A stretch of 64,000 nucleotides of DNA from Alkalihalobacillus sp. YIM B00296 (GCF_020179385.1 NZ_JAIBLJ010000001.1:419956-483955), one strand, 5' to 3'; counted from the stretch's first letter, positions 49,182-58,462 are shown. Numbers and translations are program-made. Notes: generated from the letters alone by a model not told the origin.

Positions 49182-49243
49182 TGAACAAATAATTTAAGAG
49201 GTTTAATTCCGCATATGACACTGTACGTGTTAACTTTTGGTTA
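49182..49243. promoter_or_regulatory. Candidate IolR operator
   Basis: On the minus strand TAACCAAAAGT (49233-49243) fits the IolR box WRAYCAADARD as I remember it, without mismatch, inside the inverted repeat GTTAAC-N5-GTTAAC (49229-49245). A second, one-mismatch copy on the plus strand (TGAACAAATAA) lies at 49182-49192. Both are downstream of the promoter at 49267-49295, where a repressor would block elongation. Confidence 0.55.
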
Positions 49244-49266
49244 ACTTATTGTTATTTTATGATTCA

Positions 49267-49295
49267 ATCATATTATTAAAAGCGTTTTCAGTCAA
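49267..49295 (-). promoter_or_regulatory. Main iol promoter with cre in the spacer
   Basis: On the minus strand TTGACT and TATGAT are separated by exactly 17 bases, an excellent sigma-A promoter. The spacer holds a cre-like site (49277-49290; on the plus strand TAAAAGCGTTTTCA, one mismatch), so CcpA bound there would occlude RNA polymerase. Confidence 0.8.
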
Positions 49296-49343
49296 CCGTT
49301 TTCAGAATATTTCCTTCACTAAATTTGTTGAATCCGTAATAGA

Positions 49344-50096
49344 TTAGGGAAAGATCAACTTCACATTATTTTTTTCAGCAAACTGTTTGTATTTATCTTC
49401 TGGTATTTCATCTGTTACTAGATAATCGACATCCTCCATATCACAATAAGTGGTTAGAGAGTAATGATCGAACTTACTGTGATCTACTAGAAGGAAAACC
49501 TCTTCACTTCTGTCGACCACCGTACTTTTAATTTGCGTCTCTTGAGGAGAAGAATTTGTTACTCCGTTCGTTAAGGAGATGCCTGTAGAAGCCATGAATG
49601 CTTTACTAAAGTTATAACTTTTCACCGCTTTTGCACTTTCTAGACCTGAGTAAGACTTGGTAGACCTCTCATACATCCCGCCTGTTGAATAAATTCTTAA
49701 ATTGCTGTAAGGAGTGGCTTCAAGCGTAAAATCCAGATTATTCGTAACGATAATCAGATTTTTATCCTTTATAAATTCCAGCAACTCGACTGTTGTTGTA
49801 CCGGAATCAAGAAAAATGATATCTCCATCTTTTACATAGGAGGCTGCCATTTCTGCAATTTTTATTTTCCCTTCTTGATTTTGTACTTTTCGATCATGGT
49901 AAGGTACAGTAGAAGATTTATTGGCTGACACTCCCCCATAAACCTTCATAAGTTTTCCTTGGTCCACTAATTCTTGCACGTCCCTACGAATGGTGTTTTT
50001 AGATACATTAAATTCTTTGACTAAATCATCTAGTGAGACAGTATGCTTCTTTTGCACAAACTGAAGAAGCTCATTAATTCGCTTAATCTTTATCAT
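49344..50096 (-). CDS. iolR: DeoR-family repressor of inositol catabolism
   Basis: A 250-residue transcriptional regulator. The N-terminal DeoR helix-turn-helix shows TVSLDDLVKEFNVSKNTIRR and the following DVQELVDQGKLMKVYGG. The C-terminal domain has IFLDSGTTTVELLEFIKDKN near 87, the sugar-binding DeoRC fold. It fits IolR, which is released by 2-deoxy-5-keto-gluconate 6-phosphate in Bacillus. The start is uncertain: ATG 50096 aligns with relatives but its upstream site (ggggtcg) is weak; the frame is open to 50135. It lies upstream of iolB in the same direction and divergent from a tautomerase gene. Confidence 0.9.
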   Translation of the reverse strand: MIKIKRINELLQFVQKKHTVSLDDLVKEFNVSKNTIRRDVQELVDQGKLMKVYGGVSANKSSTVPYHDRKVQNQEGKIKIAEMAASYVKDGDIIFLDSGTTTVELLEFIKDKNLIIVTNNLDFTLEATPYSNLRIYSTGGMYERSTKSYSGLESAKAVKSYNFSKAFMASTGISLTNGVTNSSPQETQIKSTVVDRSEEVFLLVDHSKFDHYSLTTYCDMEDVDYLVTDEIPEDKYKQFAEKNNVKLIFP

Positions 50097-50289
50097 CGCA
50101 AACGACCCCAATCTTGTGTGTTGTTCGTCCATCATTCATTTAAAAATAAAGGTTGACTAATTTCTTTACTCTATATTACCAAAATACATCCAAAACTTCA
50201 TCACTTTCTCATTATTTTTTGATGAATTGTATTATTTTCCTCAATTTTATGATATATTTTTGATAAATTTAATCAAAGGAGGAAAAGGA

Positions 50290-50679
50290 ATGCCATTAGT
50301 TCAGTTTGATCTAGTAGAAGGAAGATCTAAAGAAGAACTACAGTCTTTATTAGACGCTTCACATGAAGCGATGGTAGATGCTTTCCAAGTTCCAGACCTT
50401 GATCGTTATCAAATTGTAAATCAACACCCAGCTCATGAGATGATCATACAAGATACAGGCCTTGGATTTGAGCGGAGCAAGGATGTAGTAGTAATTTCTT
50501 TAACAAGTAGACCTAGAACGGAAAAACAAAAAGAAAAGCTTTATCAAAATTTAGCTGCTTACCTTCAAGAACGTTGCAACATTTCCACAGAAGACATCAT
50601 AATATCCATTACGAATAACGGAGATTCTGATTGGAGTTTCGGAAATGGGAAAGCTCAATTCCTAACAGGAGGCTTATAA
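50290..50679 (+). CDS. Tautomerase family protein
   Basis: A 129-residue member of the 4-oxalocrotonate tautomerase superfamily with the catalytic Pro exposed after Met removal ([17 protein letters not shown]). The length fits the double-domain malonate-semialdehyde-decarboxylase-like branch rather than the 60-residue 4-OT type. ATG 50290 follows aaaggaggaaaagg; the in-frame sequence upstream to 50227 is not coding. Divergent from iolR. Malonate semialdehyde is an intermediate of inositol breakdown, so a decarboxylase link is conceivable but unproven. Confidence 0.8.
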   Translation: MPLVQFDLVEGRSKEELQSLLDASHEAMVDAFQVPDLDRYQIVNQHPAHEMIIQDTGLGFERSKDVVVISLTSRPRTEKQKEKLYQNLAAYLQERCNISTEDIIISITNNGDSDWSFGNGKAQFLTGGL

Positions 50680-50847
50680 ACTACTAAAAAGATGACCCAG
50701 GTATACCCCTGAGTCACAGCTTGTAGAGAAACTCCTGGTTTTGAACTGACCCAAAAGTTTAAGACAAGAAAAAACACCTATATTAAACGGGAGTATGGCA
50801 GTTTAATTATGTAAAATGTCAAGACTGGTTATAACTTCCCCAGAATG

Positions 50848-51312
50848 TCAGGTTTTAAATTCACCAGGCGGATTCTTATCCGTCTGTTTTTTATCTCTGT
50901 TCCTTTTCTCTTTGAGACGATAGCTTTCGCCATTCAAGTTGAATATACGCGAATGATGAAGGAGTCGATCCAACATTGCTGTGGCGATTACTGGATCTCC
51001 AATGATATCTCCCCATTCACCAAATGACTTATTAGAAGTTAGGAAAATAGAGCCTTGTTCGTAACGCCTTGCGATGACTTGAAATAAGAAATGGGCATCA
51101 CCTATGTCTAACTTCATATAACCCATTTCATCAATGATGAGAAGGCTCGGCTTTACGAATGAACGGAATTTCTTTTCTAACTTTCCTTCAATGTCGGCCT
51201 TTCTCAATTGAATAATTAAATCATGTGCGGAAATAAAGTTTGTTTTATAACCTTTAGAAATTGCCTCAAGACCAATAGAAACGGCCAAGTGTGTCTTTCC
51301 AATTCCACAATA
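50848..51312 (-). pseudogene. istB: Truncated IstB-type helper ATPase of an IS21 element
   Basis: About 150 residues of an IS21 transposition helper. It begins inside the Walker A motif (GIGKTHLAVSIGLEAISKGY), continues with SLLIIDEMGYMKLD (Walker B) and LTSNKSFGEWGDIIGDPVIA (sensor), and ends with a basic tail. The first 90-100 residues are missing: the sequence changes at 51312 from IstB to an unrelated palindromic repeat. No istA lies nearby. A dead IS21 remnant. Confidence 0.85.
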
Positions 51313-51333
51313 TTATGGACTTGACTGTATGTT

Positions 51334-51411
51334 GTTCCAAAATCTGGCCCTTTACATAATTAAGGGCACTTTCCTTGTTAGAGAAAAGTGCCCGTTTGTT
51401 GAAGATCGTTC
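51334..51411. repeat. Dispersed palindromic repeat, copy 1
   Basis: gttccaaaatctggccc ... gggcactttcc/ggaaaagtgccc type stem ... gtttgttgaagatcg. It joins the truncated istB to the intron remnant. Confidence 0.6.
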
Positions 51412-51472
51412 TTAGACTAATCTGCATTAGTCTTTATTGCAGAAAAGTTAGCAATAGGTAAGCGTTTGAAGT

Positions 51473-52770
51473 AGAAAGGCCGTCCAATTGACGGCTCAGA
51501 CCCCCACAGAACCCGGCGTGCGGATTTCCCGCACCGGGCTCTTCAGAAATTGATTCACAGCAGGACGTACTTTTTCAATTCCTTAAAAGGTATTAAAAGT
51601 TTCGGACGCGCCAATGGGAAAATAGATTTAATCATTTGGAATTTACTCCATGTTATATGACTTTTCTGACTTCGACTACTTAACATCTTACGCCAATAGA
51701 GCTCAGTTCTACAGTATATTTTATAAAGCGACTTCAGGTTTCCAGCTACACCATAGTAGTTGTAGTGACCTCTAAGAATTTGGTTTATCTTCTGAACCTG
51801 GTCATTTATTGACCAATGTCTGATTGTACGAAGAGTGTCCTTGATCTTGCTTAGACTTCTCCTAAACCGTGTCTTTTCGGTCTTCCTTCCAACCATGAAG
51901 TTACCTTTGCGATTTCTCGTACAGAAGTGAGTAAAACCTAAGAAATAAATGGTATCCAATTTCTTTCCTTTTCGTTTTGCATGTTTAGTTGCAAACCTTC
52001 CGAACTCTACAAATCTTGTTTTGTTTGGCTCTAGTTCTAGTGAAAATTTCCTTAACCGTTTCTTTAGAACTTCATAAAACCGACTTGCATCAGACCAAAA
52101 TTGAAAGCATACCACAAAGTCGTCTATATATCGTACAAGATAAGCTTCACCTTTTAGTCTAGGTTTTATTGCTTTTTCAAACCAAAGGTCAAGTACATAG
52201 TGTAAGTATATATTACTAAGCAACACACTAATCGACCCACCTTTAAGCCATCGCTTTATTAAACTGATGATTCTTGGATCACCTATCCTGTGTTCAACGA
52301 ACATTCTTGCGGGGCTCCTGTTTCACCGGTATAGACTTTTCCGTCTTCCAACACTCCTGTCATTCAAAGTAGCTATAGCGTTATGAGCACCTCTTTTTGG
52401 TCTTCCTCCAAATGAACAGTTTAAGAAATCTTGTTCATAAATAGCAGATAGTACCGTTGAGGTACTTCTTTGCAAAGCTCTATCAGCTACTCAGGGAATT
52501 CATATAGGTCGCTTTTCTACTTTCCCTGGTTTCGGTATCCAAACTCTTCTAACCTCTGGTGGTTTATAACTCTTCCTGTGGATTGAATTCATCATTTCTT
52601 GAATCCAATTTTCAAAGTCATGTATAGCCACGTCTCGTGTAATACCATCTATACCAGGTGACTGAGTAGTAGCCAGTTACATTTACGTCTCGTTGGTATA
52701 AAATTTTTGCTACTAAGTCAATTGGCATCTTTTGTCGTTGTACTGCTTCTGTTGTGATAGGGACTTATCA
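51473..52770 (-). mobile_element. Degenerate group II intron, 5' truncated
   Basis: The minus strand shows a maturase reading frame (broken), then domain V at 51509-51541: a 33-base hairpin GAGCCCGGTGCGG-GAAA-TCCGCACGCCGGGTTC shape, typical of bacterial group II introns. A domain VI stem (GAGCCGTC-AATT-GGACGGCC, about 51475-51500) follows. The 5' domains I-III are absent: only about 40 bases separate the maturase start from helD. Hence it cannot splice or move. Confidence 0.8.
51555..52760 (-). pseudogene. ltrA: Group II intron reverse transcriptase/maturase, broken
   Basis: The C-terminal 249 residues are intact (51555-52304). They begin just upstream of the RT core and include YLVRYIDDFVVCF, the YxDD catalytic box, then a maturase X domain with YFLGFTHFCTRNRKGNF. 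The N-terminal part (SPGIDGITRDVAIHDFENW, RRVWIPKPGKVEKRP) is present at 52400-52700 but interrupted by stops (ATATGA, TGAGTAG) and at least two frameshifts. It belonged to the intron at 51473-52770. Confidence 0.85.
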
Positions 52771-52812
52771 GACAGCCCCTTTCTCATAAAACTACATCCC
52801 TCTTCCGTTTTT

Positions 52813-55143
52813 CTAACTAAGCCTCCCTGGAGCTACAGTGAGTAAAAAAGGGCTCGGTTCGCCTACAGTATAAATCTGCAAGTAATGCATGGCTCGTGTG
52901 CAAGCAGTGTAAAACAATCTGCGCAGGCTTTCATCTCTATACATATGTTCTGATGCGTCATAAATGATGACGGCATCGAACTCGATGCCTTTGGCTAAAT
53001 ACGCAGGGATGACGACTACTCCTTGCTCGTATTCAATCAATCCACTTTTGACGAGTTTGATCCCGTCGATACTGCTCAGGGCATCATATGCAACAGTGCA
53101 TTCTGAAGCGGATTTGCATATAATCGCGATCGTATTATACCGACGATTTTGTAAGTCTGCTATTTTAGAAGTAATGGAGCTATGCAGTTCGACGTGATCG
53201 GACAATCTGGTCAGCTCAGGCTTTTCTCCGTCCCGTTCAAAAGCATGAATACGTTCACCATTTGGCACGAGTTCTCTTGTAAATTCTGTGATCGGTTTTG
53301 TGGATCGATAGCTGCGCGTCAGGTTGATCACGTCTGTTTCTTCATACCCGTATAAACCGGTAAGCGTATTGAAATCAACTTTTTCACTGGCATGTGCGAA
53401 TATCGCTTGGTTAAAGTCACCGAGAACTGTCATCCTTGCAAAAGGAAACAATCGTTTCAAAAATTCAAATTGAAAAGGAGAATAATCTTGTGCTTCATCA
53501 ACAAGTACATGCTTGATCGAACTGTTCGTCTGAAAGCCTTGAATCAGCTCTTTCAAAAGTAAAAATGGTGTTGCATCCTCATGTAACAATTTGCGTTCAT
53601 CCAGCATGTTCACAGTCAATGAGCAAATATCCGCCCACCCATCAGGTATCTTTCCTTCCATCCAGGCTTTATCCCGTGTTTGATCAGTGAAAAGCTGCTT
53701 ATAAATTTCAGTTATATTGATAAAACGAAGCGTCTTGATCCGTTTCCGCAGAGGTTTGAATTTCTTTCGAACAATCAACTTGCCCAGCGCATTTCTTTCC
53801 ATCTCATATTCGTCAAACGACCCTTCCTTAAAGCCACGTTTTTTCCGTAAGTAGGCATGGGCTTTTTGGTATTCGTCATTGCTAAGCAACTCGATTGCCT
53901 CCTCTACCCATGGTTTTTTCCGTTCGAGCTTTTCAGCTTCATCGAGTCTTTTGTTCAGCCATTCTGTCAACTTTTCAAGTCTATTGTGAAAGCGGAGCGA
54001 GGTATCGTCGTTGTAAAACTTTTCTGTCATTTCTGTGCTTGAGATAATTGGTTTTCCTCTGAAGTTGATTCCTTTGAAGACCATGCCAGATGATTCAAGT
54101 GATTGCCTATAGGCCTTGATCATCTCGAAAAAACGGGTCGATGCCTTGAATCGGATACTTTCTGTCCTAGTCCGATAAGAAGGGGAATCAGCTTTTGTCA
54201 ATACATATTCTAATTGCTCGTAAGGGTCCTCGACTTGAAATGTACGACCTAACCTATGGTCCAGGTATTCCTGGAAAGTGACCTGCCGCATACTCTCCTC
54301 GCCAAGTTCGGGCAGAACTGTGGATACATAGCTGTTAAACATAGTATTAGGCGAGAATAGGATGATTTGATCAGCTTTCAGCCACTCTCGATATTTATAA
54401 AGCAAGTAAGCGATACGTTGTAGAGCGGCTGATGTCTTGCCACTTCCAGCAGCACCTTGAACGATCAGAAGCCGCCCACGGTCGTGTCGGATGATCCTGT
54501 TTTGTTCCTGTTGTATGGTGGCTACTATGCTGTGCATATGTTTGTCTGTGCCTTTACCAAGTACCTGTTGTAAAATCTCGTCCCCAATGGTGATACTGGT
54601 ATCAAACATCGACTCAACGGCCCCGTCACGAATGATATATTGCCACTTTCCTTCCAGCAAACCCTTGATAGTGCCTTCTGGTGTATCGTATTCAGCCTGA
54701 CCAGGCGGGTAATCATAGTAAACGCTTGAAATCGGTGCCCTCCAATCGTAAATCAGGAAGTCTTCACCATTTGCATCCGTAAGCGTTGAGACACCGATGT
54801 AGATATGTTCTGCAGTGGATTCACCATCTTCTTTAAAATCGATCCGGCCGAAGTATGGTGTCTCCTTCATACGTCGTAACGCGGACAAGCGCTTGACGGA
54901 TTGTTTATGAGTACTTTGCCTAACAGACAGGTTTTGGGCCTGCTGCCTCAAACTGATGATAGTCTCAAGATAATCATCGAACGTATCGGTGTTAACCTTG
55001 ACATCTTCCCAAAAGTGCTTCCGAATATCGATCACTTCTTCCTGACGCAGGTCTTTTTCATCTTCCAGCTTACCGATCTGCTCCGTGATCGTTTCCATTA
55101 CACTGTCCAATCTTTCTTGTTCCATCTGAAGTCCTTTTTTCAT
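52813..55143 (-). CDS. helD: RNA polymerase recycling motor HelD
   Basis: An SF1 helicase-like ATPase that frees stalled RNA polymerase, about 776 residues. The N-terminal coiled coil (LEDEKDLRQEEVIDIRKHFW near 35) fits the secondary-channel arm of HelD. The ATPase motifs follow: GAAGSGKTSAALQRIAYLLY near 230, VDEAQDYSPFQFEFLKRLFP near 545, GDFNQAIFA near 575, and YTACTRAMHYL at the end. The DWRAPISS block near 130 is characteristic. ATG 55143 follows aaaaggag; an ATG six codons upstream is less likely. Its promoter lies in the 55.2-55.4 kb region. Confidence 0.93.
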   Translation of the reverse strand: MKKGLQMEQERLDSVMETITEQIGKLEDEKDLRQEEVIDIRKHFWEDVKVNTDTFDDYLETIISLRQQAQNLSVRQSTHKQSVKRLSALRRMKETPYFGRIDFKEDGESTAEHIYIGVSTLTDANGEDFLIYDWRAPISSVYYDYPPGQAEYDTPEGTIKGLLEGKWQYIIRDGAVESMFDTSITIGDEILQQVLGKGTDKHMHSIVATIQQEQNRIIRHDRGRLLIVQGAAGSGKTSAALQRIAYLLYKYREWLKADQIILFSPNTMFNSYVSTVLPELGEESMRQVTFQEYLDHRLGRTFQVEDPYEQLEYVLTKADSPSYRTRTESIRFKASTRFFEMIKAYRQSLESSGMVFKGINFRGKPIISSTEMTEKFYNDDTSLRFHNRLEKLTEWLNKRLDEAEKLERKKPWVEEAIELLSNDEYQKAHAYLRKKRGFKEGSFDEYEMERNALGKLIVRKKFKPLRKRIKTLRFINITEIYKQLFTDQTRDKAWMEGKIPDGWADICSLTVNMLDERKLLHEDATPFLLLKELIQGFQTNSSIKHVLVDEAQDYSPFQFEFLKRLFPFARMTVLGDFNQAIFAHASEKVDFNTLTGLYGYEETDVINLTRSYRSTKPITEFTRELVPNGERIHAFERDGEKPELTRLSDHVELHSSITSKIADLQNRRYNTIAIICKSASECTVAYDALSSIDGIKLVKSGLIEYEQGVVVIPAYLAKGIEFDAVIIYDASEHMYRDESLRRLFYTACTRAMHYLQIYTVGEPSPFLLTVAPGRLS

Positions 55144-55286
55144 ATAAGCACTCCTTTTCAAAATAACTGTTAACCTTTAATGTTAGTATTGGGAAAATCC
55201 ACTCGCCTTTCTACGAGCAGACCACAAGCCTCCTCTCTTTGGAATCTCGACGATTTAAACAAAAATTTTAAATATTAATAGGGGGG

Positions 55287-55315
55287 TTGACTAGAGGTTA
55301 ATTATGATGTAAAAT
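55287..55315 (+). promoter_or_regulatory. Orphan sigma-A-type promoter
   Basis: TTGACT (55287-55292), 17-base spacer, TAAAAT (55310-55315). No protein gene follows for more than 1 kb on this strand. Confidence 0.45.
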
Positions 55316-55693
55316 TATAATAGGGATAATATGTGAATTTTTAATAATTCACATATATCTATATTAACTTATCACAATTTTTCATGATTATCAAGGCCTT
55401 TCACAATTCCCTTACTTGTATTCCCAGACCAAAAAAACAGCAAGGTATATCGTTCTCCTCTACTGTCTGCCTATCCTTCAAGTTCTTATTCACAAGCCTT
55501 TTTTTAAAGTTAGATTAACGGATATTTGAAATTGATATCTTTAATCTTCGACAACGTTTCAAAGTAAAAATAGTTATGTTCAAATCTAACTGTACATAAA
55601 AATTCGTTTGTTTGAATGAGATTTAATTACTTCTTTCACTTAATAATCCTCATCTGATTTCTAGCGATCCATGTTAAATTTTCACAAAGAGTT

Positions 55694-55740
55694 ATTCCAT
55701 TGATATGGCCCTATAGATGAATAAAGAGCGCAATTCATTG
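55694..55740. repeat. Dispersed palindromic repeat, copy 2 (partial)
   Basis: attccattgatatggcccta followed by tagatgaataaagagcgcaa: nearly the same left half as copy 7. Confidence 0.5.
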
Positions 55741-56029
55741 CTTGTGCAAACAAGCTGATTCAATGGATTTATACATTACTCAAACGTAACGAGGCCTTCA
55801 AAATATAATGATCAGTAAATAAAATACAATCATTACAATAACTTCAAGTTACCTTGATTGAAGTTTATTTAGCATGTTCATTTTTATTGTAACATGACTT
55901 TTTCAGCTTTTTTAGTCCTACCTCTTGACCTTCTATTAGCTGGTATTGTGGAATAAGGCTTTCAATTTTGGTCATATTTTGGTCAATCTTTTCTTACGAA
56001 GGAAATTATTAATTTGACCAAAAAAAGAA

Positions 56030-56062
56030 AAAACCCTTAACACCAATGGTGTCAAGGGTTTA
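56030..56062 (-). terminator. Terminator downstream of the acyltransferase gene
   Basis: aaacccttaacacc pairs with ggtgtcaagggttt; on the minus strand a long T-rich run follows (complement of the A-rich block at 56021-56031). Confidence 0.7.
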
Positions 56063-56223
56063 ACAGTTTAGTAAAGTTGAATATATTGTTCACATTCCCA
56101 AGGGGGGACTTGTGTACGGAACATGTTTTATAAGAATAAACCCTATCATCTTTATTCAAGATCATTGATATATCAATGTTTATTTTAAAAAGGGAATCAA
56201 ATACTTTCAATCCAAATCAAATT

Positions 56224-56260
56224 TTCGTGGGTGTTTTGTGGGTGTTTCGTGGGTGAATTA
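56224..56260. repeat. Triple gtgggtg repeat
   Basis: Three near-tandem copies of cgtgggtgttt spaced 11-12 bases apart. It may be the end of a lost recombinase gene or protein-binding repeats beside one; on the minus strand a frame reads HPRNTHKTPTK. Confidence 0.4.
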
Positions 56261-56343
56261 AAAGATAGAAACTACTTGGTTATTCCATTAAGGGGGGAAT
56301 TCACTACTTTAGAATCTCGCCCGATTGCGGAATACCAAGAATT

Positions 56344-56787
56344 TTATAATAGCGATTTCACCATTGTGTAATAGCTACTTCCTGGAGGATAATCCTTTAT
56401 TTCACCTACAACCTTATATCCACTGAGTTCATAAAAAGATCTAGCTTGAAATTCAAATGTTGTTAACAGAGCGTTCTTTGCTCCCTTTTCTTTTCCGACG
56501 GATTCAGCTTCATTAAGCAATTTTGTACCTAGTCCTTTTCCTCTAATTTGTTCACTTAACCAGAATACGTTTATTTCAACCCACTCCCAATAGACATCTG
56601 CTGTTATCCCTCCTATCCATTGATTATTTTCATCAGTTACTATAATATTTATTGGTTCAACATATCCTTTTTTCCTTGATTCTTTGTGAAGAAGTGACTG
56701 TTCATTATTAAATTCTTTTATCTTATCCTTCAAGAAAACTGAGAACTTTTCGTCCTTCTCAGTTAAAACCTCAACACTATAATTCAT
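56344..56787 (-). CDS. GNAT family N-acetyltransferase
   Basis: A 147-residue acetyltransferase fold protein. The acetyl-CoA loop is SEQIRGKGLGTKLLNEAESV (about 86-105), carrying the R-x-K-G-x-G core, and the end FYELSGYKVVGEIKDYPPG fits motif B. The middle strand IIVTDENNQWIGGITADVYW is typical. The substrate cannot be read from sequence. ATG 56787 follows aggag. It stands alone among repeat copies. Confidence 0.88.
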   Translation of the reverse strand: MNYSVEVLTEKDEKFSVFLKDKIKEFNNEQSLLHKESRKKGYVEPINIIVTDENNQWIGGITADVYWEWVEINVFWLSEQIRGKGLGTKLLNEAESVGKEKGAKNALLTTFEFQARSFYELSGYKVVGEIKDYPPGSSYYTMVKSLL

Positions 56788-56844
56788 TTTTATTCTCCTG
56801 ACTTTCTATTAAGTATATTTAACCTGCATAAAGCACTAAACTTT

Positions 56845-56915
56845 TGTTCAGCAATCGCCCCTTTAACGGGACGCAATCCGATCTTGAATTGCGCCCTATT
56901 CTTGAAGATCGTTTA
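56845..56915. repeat. Dispersed palindromic repeat, copy 3
   Basis: gttcagcaatcgccccttta, then gacgcaat, then attgcgcccta and ttcttgaagatcg at the end. Stem arms vary but the end gcgccc...ttgaagatcg is kept. Confidence 0.55.
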
Positions 56916-56970
56916 CCCAAGATTCTTCAGTACAATTATTCTAGAAATACCCCTATAATAGAATATATAG

Positions 56971-57759
56971 TTATTTGGACTCAAACAATCCAGTTAACTT
57001 TGTAATATTAATAACTCCATTGTTAGATTTTTTTTCGGATGCAAGAAAATAAATAAACTCTGATAATTTTTCATTTACCAAGATTTTATTTAAATCCGTG
57101 TTAGAGGAAAGTAGATAATCTACTATTGCTTTTTCGTCTGTAATTTTCAATCCCCCTGGAAACCCTTTATAAACAATTTCATTGAAATAGACCCGGAGTT
57201 GGTCACTCCCATTTTCTATTCCAAATTTCAAGGCGTTCTCCCTAGCTGATGGGTAGTCTAAATTTGGATCAAAACGTTTTAACAGCTCTCCAAATTCTTT
57301 CATATGATCTACCCCAATAGTAGAACAATAAAATGCACCCTCTTGTTTTAACACTCGTCGGACCTCTTTCAAAGCCTTTTTTCTGTTTGGAACGTGATAC
57401 AACATATGGTTAGCAATAATAATATCAAAACTATTATCTTCATATGGAATATCCTCAATGTTTAATTGACTGTATTGGATATTTGGTATCCCCTCTAAAT
57501 TCTTTTGAACTGTCTCAACCATACCCTCAGAATAATCAGAGAGAATAATGTTCCAACTACTAACAATCCGTTCACTATTTTTCAACCAAAAAGTACCGTC
57601 TCCACATCCAATTTCAAGAATCCTACAATTAGGAGAGATGTTTAACTGATCAAAAAGCCATAGATGCCAATCGTTTTTATTCTCACTATATTTCTCGTGA
57701 ATGTTTATCCGGGTATTTAGTTTTGATGAATTTTTATATTGGTCTTCTAATAAATTCAA
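56971..57759 (-). CDS. Class I SAM-dependent methyltransferase
   Basis: A 262-residue methyltransferase with motif I ILEIGCGDGTFWLKN near residue 47, IILSDYSEGMVE near 70 (motif II acid), NIEDIPYEDNSFDIIIANHM near 97 and the helical loop LKEVRRVLKQEGAFY. The C-terminal 80 residues are less conserved. The start is TTG 57759, eight bases after ggagg; the frame is open to ATG 57792. Substrate unknown. Confidence 0.85.
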   Translation of the reverse strand: MNLLEDQYKNSSKLNTRINIHEKYSENKNDWHLWLFDQLNISPNCRILEIGCGDGTFWLKNSERIVSSWNIILSDYSEGMVETVQKNLEGIPNIQYSQLNIEDIPYEDNSFDIIIANHMLYHVPNRKKALKEVRRVLKQEGAFYCSTIGVDHMKEFGELLKRFDPNLDYPSARENALKFGIENGSDQLRVYFNEIVYKGFPGGLKITDEKAIVDYLLSSNTDLNKILVNEKLSEFIYFLASEKKSNNGVINITKLTGLFESK

Positions 57760-57876
57760 GCTTTCTCCCTCCATATACAGGTTGTTTATCATTTATGGAC
57801 ATTACTTTAATCCGCTATCCTGCCTCTATTCTGGCATAACTTACAAATTCAAGATAAACATCTAGTTTCCTTTCTT

Positions 57877-57946
57877 ACTCCAGAATATTGCCATATCATA
57901 AAGAAAGGCACTCTTCTTGTTAAGAAAAGCGCCCTTTTCTAGAATC
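57877..57946. repeat. Dispersed palindromic repeat, copy 4
   Basis: Left end actccagaatattgcc, central aaaggcactcttcttgt, right stem aagaaaagcgcccttttcta. Confidence 0.6.
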
Positions 57947-58065
57947 TAAAATATGAATTAGTCATAAAATTACTTAATTCTTCTCCAATTAACGCACCCT
58001 AATTTTATTCTAGCGTTTACAAATGGCTTAAGAATGGAATTCTACATTGTTTTTTAACGTTCTGG

Positions 58066-58100
58066 TTATTCAAGAATATGGCCCAATTGCGGAATAAGAA
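58066..58100. repeat. Dispersed palindromic repeat, copy 5 (left half)
   Basis: ttattcaagaatatggccca then attgcggaataag: the left half only, as in copy 6. Confidence 0.5.
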
Positions 58101-58126
58101 AAAATCCTGCATATAACAGGATTTTT
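58099..58126. terminator. Hairpin terminator
   Basis: aaaatcctg/caggatttt stem around catata, with A and T runs on either side; it could act in both directions, just before the 20-bp repeats. Confidence 0.6.
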
Positions 58127-58164
58127 GATCAAACTTTTATAAATTATCCTTCTAAGATCTAAAA

Positions 58165-58244
58165 AACAGTTCATCTTTTTTATAAACGGTTTAACTTTTT
58201 TCAAAACGGTACAACTTTATACAAACAGTTAAACTTTGTTTTAA
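58165..58244. repeat. Four 20-bp tandem repeats (iteron-like)
   Basis: Units start at 58165, 58185, 58205 and 58225 with the pattern AACGGTTNAACTTTNTTNAA. The exact 20-base step, close to two helical turns, would place four protein sites on one face of DNA. No rep gene is near. Confidence 0.7.
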
Positions 58245-58252
58245 AGATACAT

Positions 58253-58462
58253 CTAGTGGGGGCGACTTGCATTTTTATATGTGAAATTCATAATATCTAG
58301 CCTTGCTGCTCCAGTTGCATCTACTTCTATCATCTTTTTTGAAAATTCTTCAAATGCCGCCCTAAAATGTCCACGGGATTTCACAACCAATAATGGAGTT
58401 TCAGTTGGTTCAATTCCTACTATGGGAGCACATAAACTTTCTGGGTGAGTATAAGTTTGATA
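58253..58462 (-). pseudogene. C-terminal remnant of an M81 (MlrC-like) metallopeptidase
   Basis: A 69-codon frame without a start reads YQTYTHPESLCAPIVGIEPT, then PLLVVKSRGHFRAAFEEFSK and a YKNASRPH end at a stop. VVKSRGHFRAAF and YKNxxRP are hallmarks of the C-terminal domain of M81/DUF1485 proteins, usually about 490 residues. The rest is lost. It overlaps nothing else convincing and abuts the tandem repeats. Confidence 0.65.

Larger units (their letters stand above)
55200..56020. other. Long intergenic region with an orphan promoter and repeat copies
   Basis: About 800 bases without a convincing gene. 55287-55315 holds TTGACT-N17-TAAAAT on the plus strand, pointing away from helD into this region. 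A hairpin atatgtgaatt/aattcacatat lies at 55329-55357. A repeat copy begins at 55694. At 55960-56000 direct and inverted copies of attttggtca occur (ttttggtc twice, then gaccaaaa). Confidence 0.4.
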
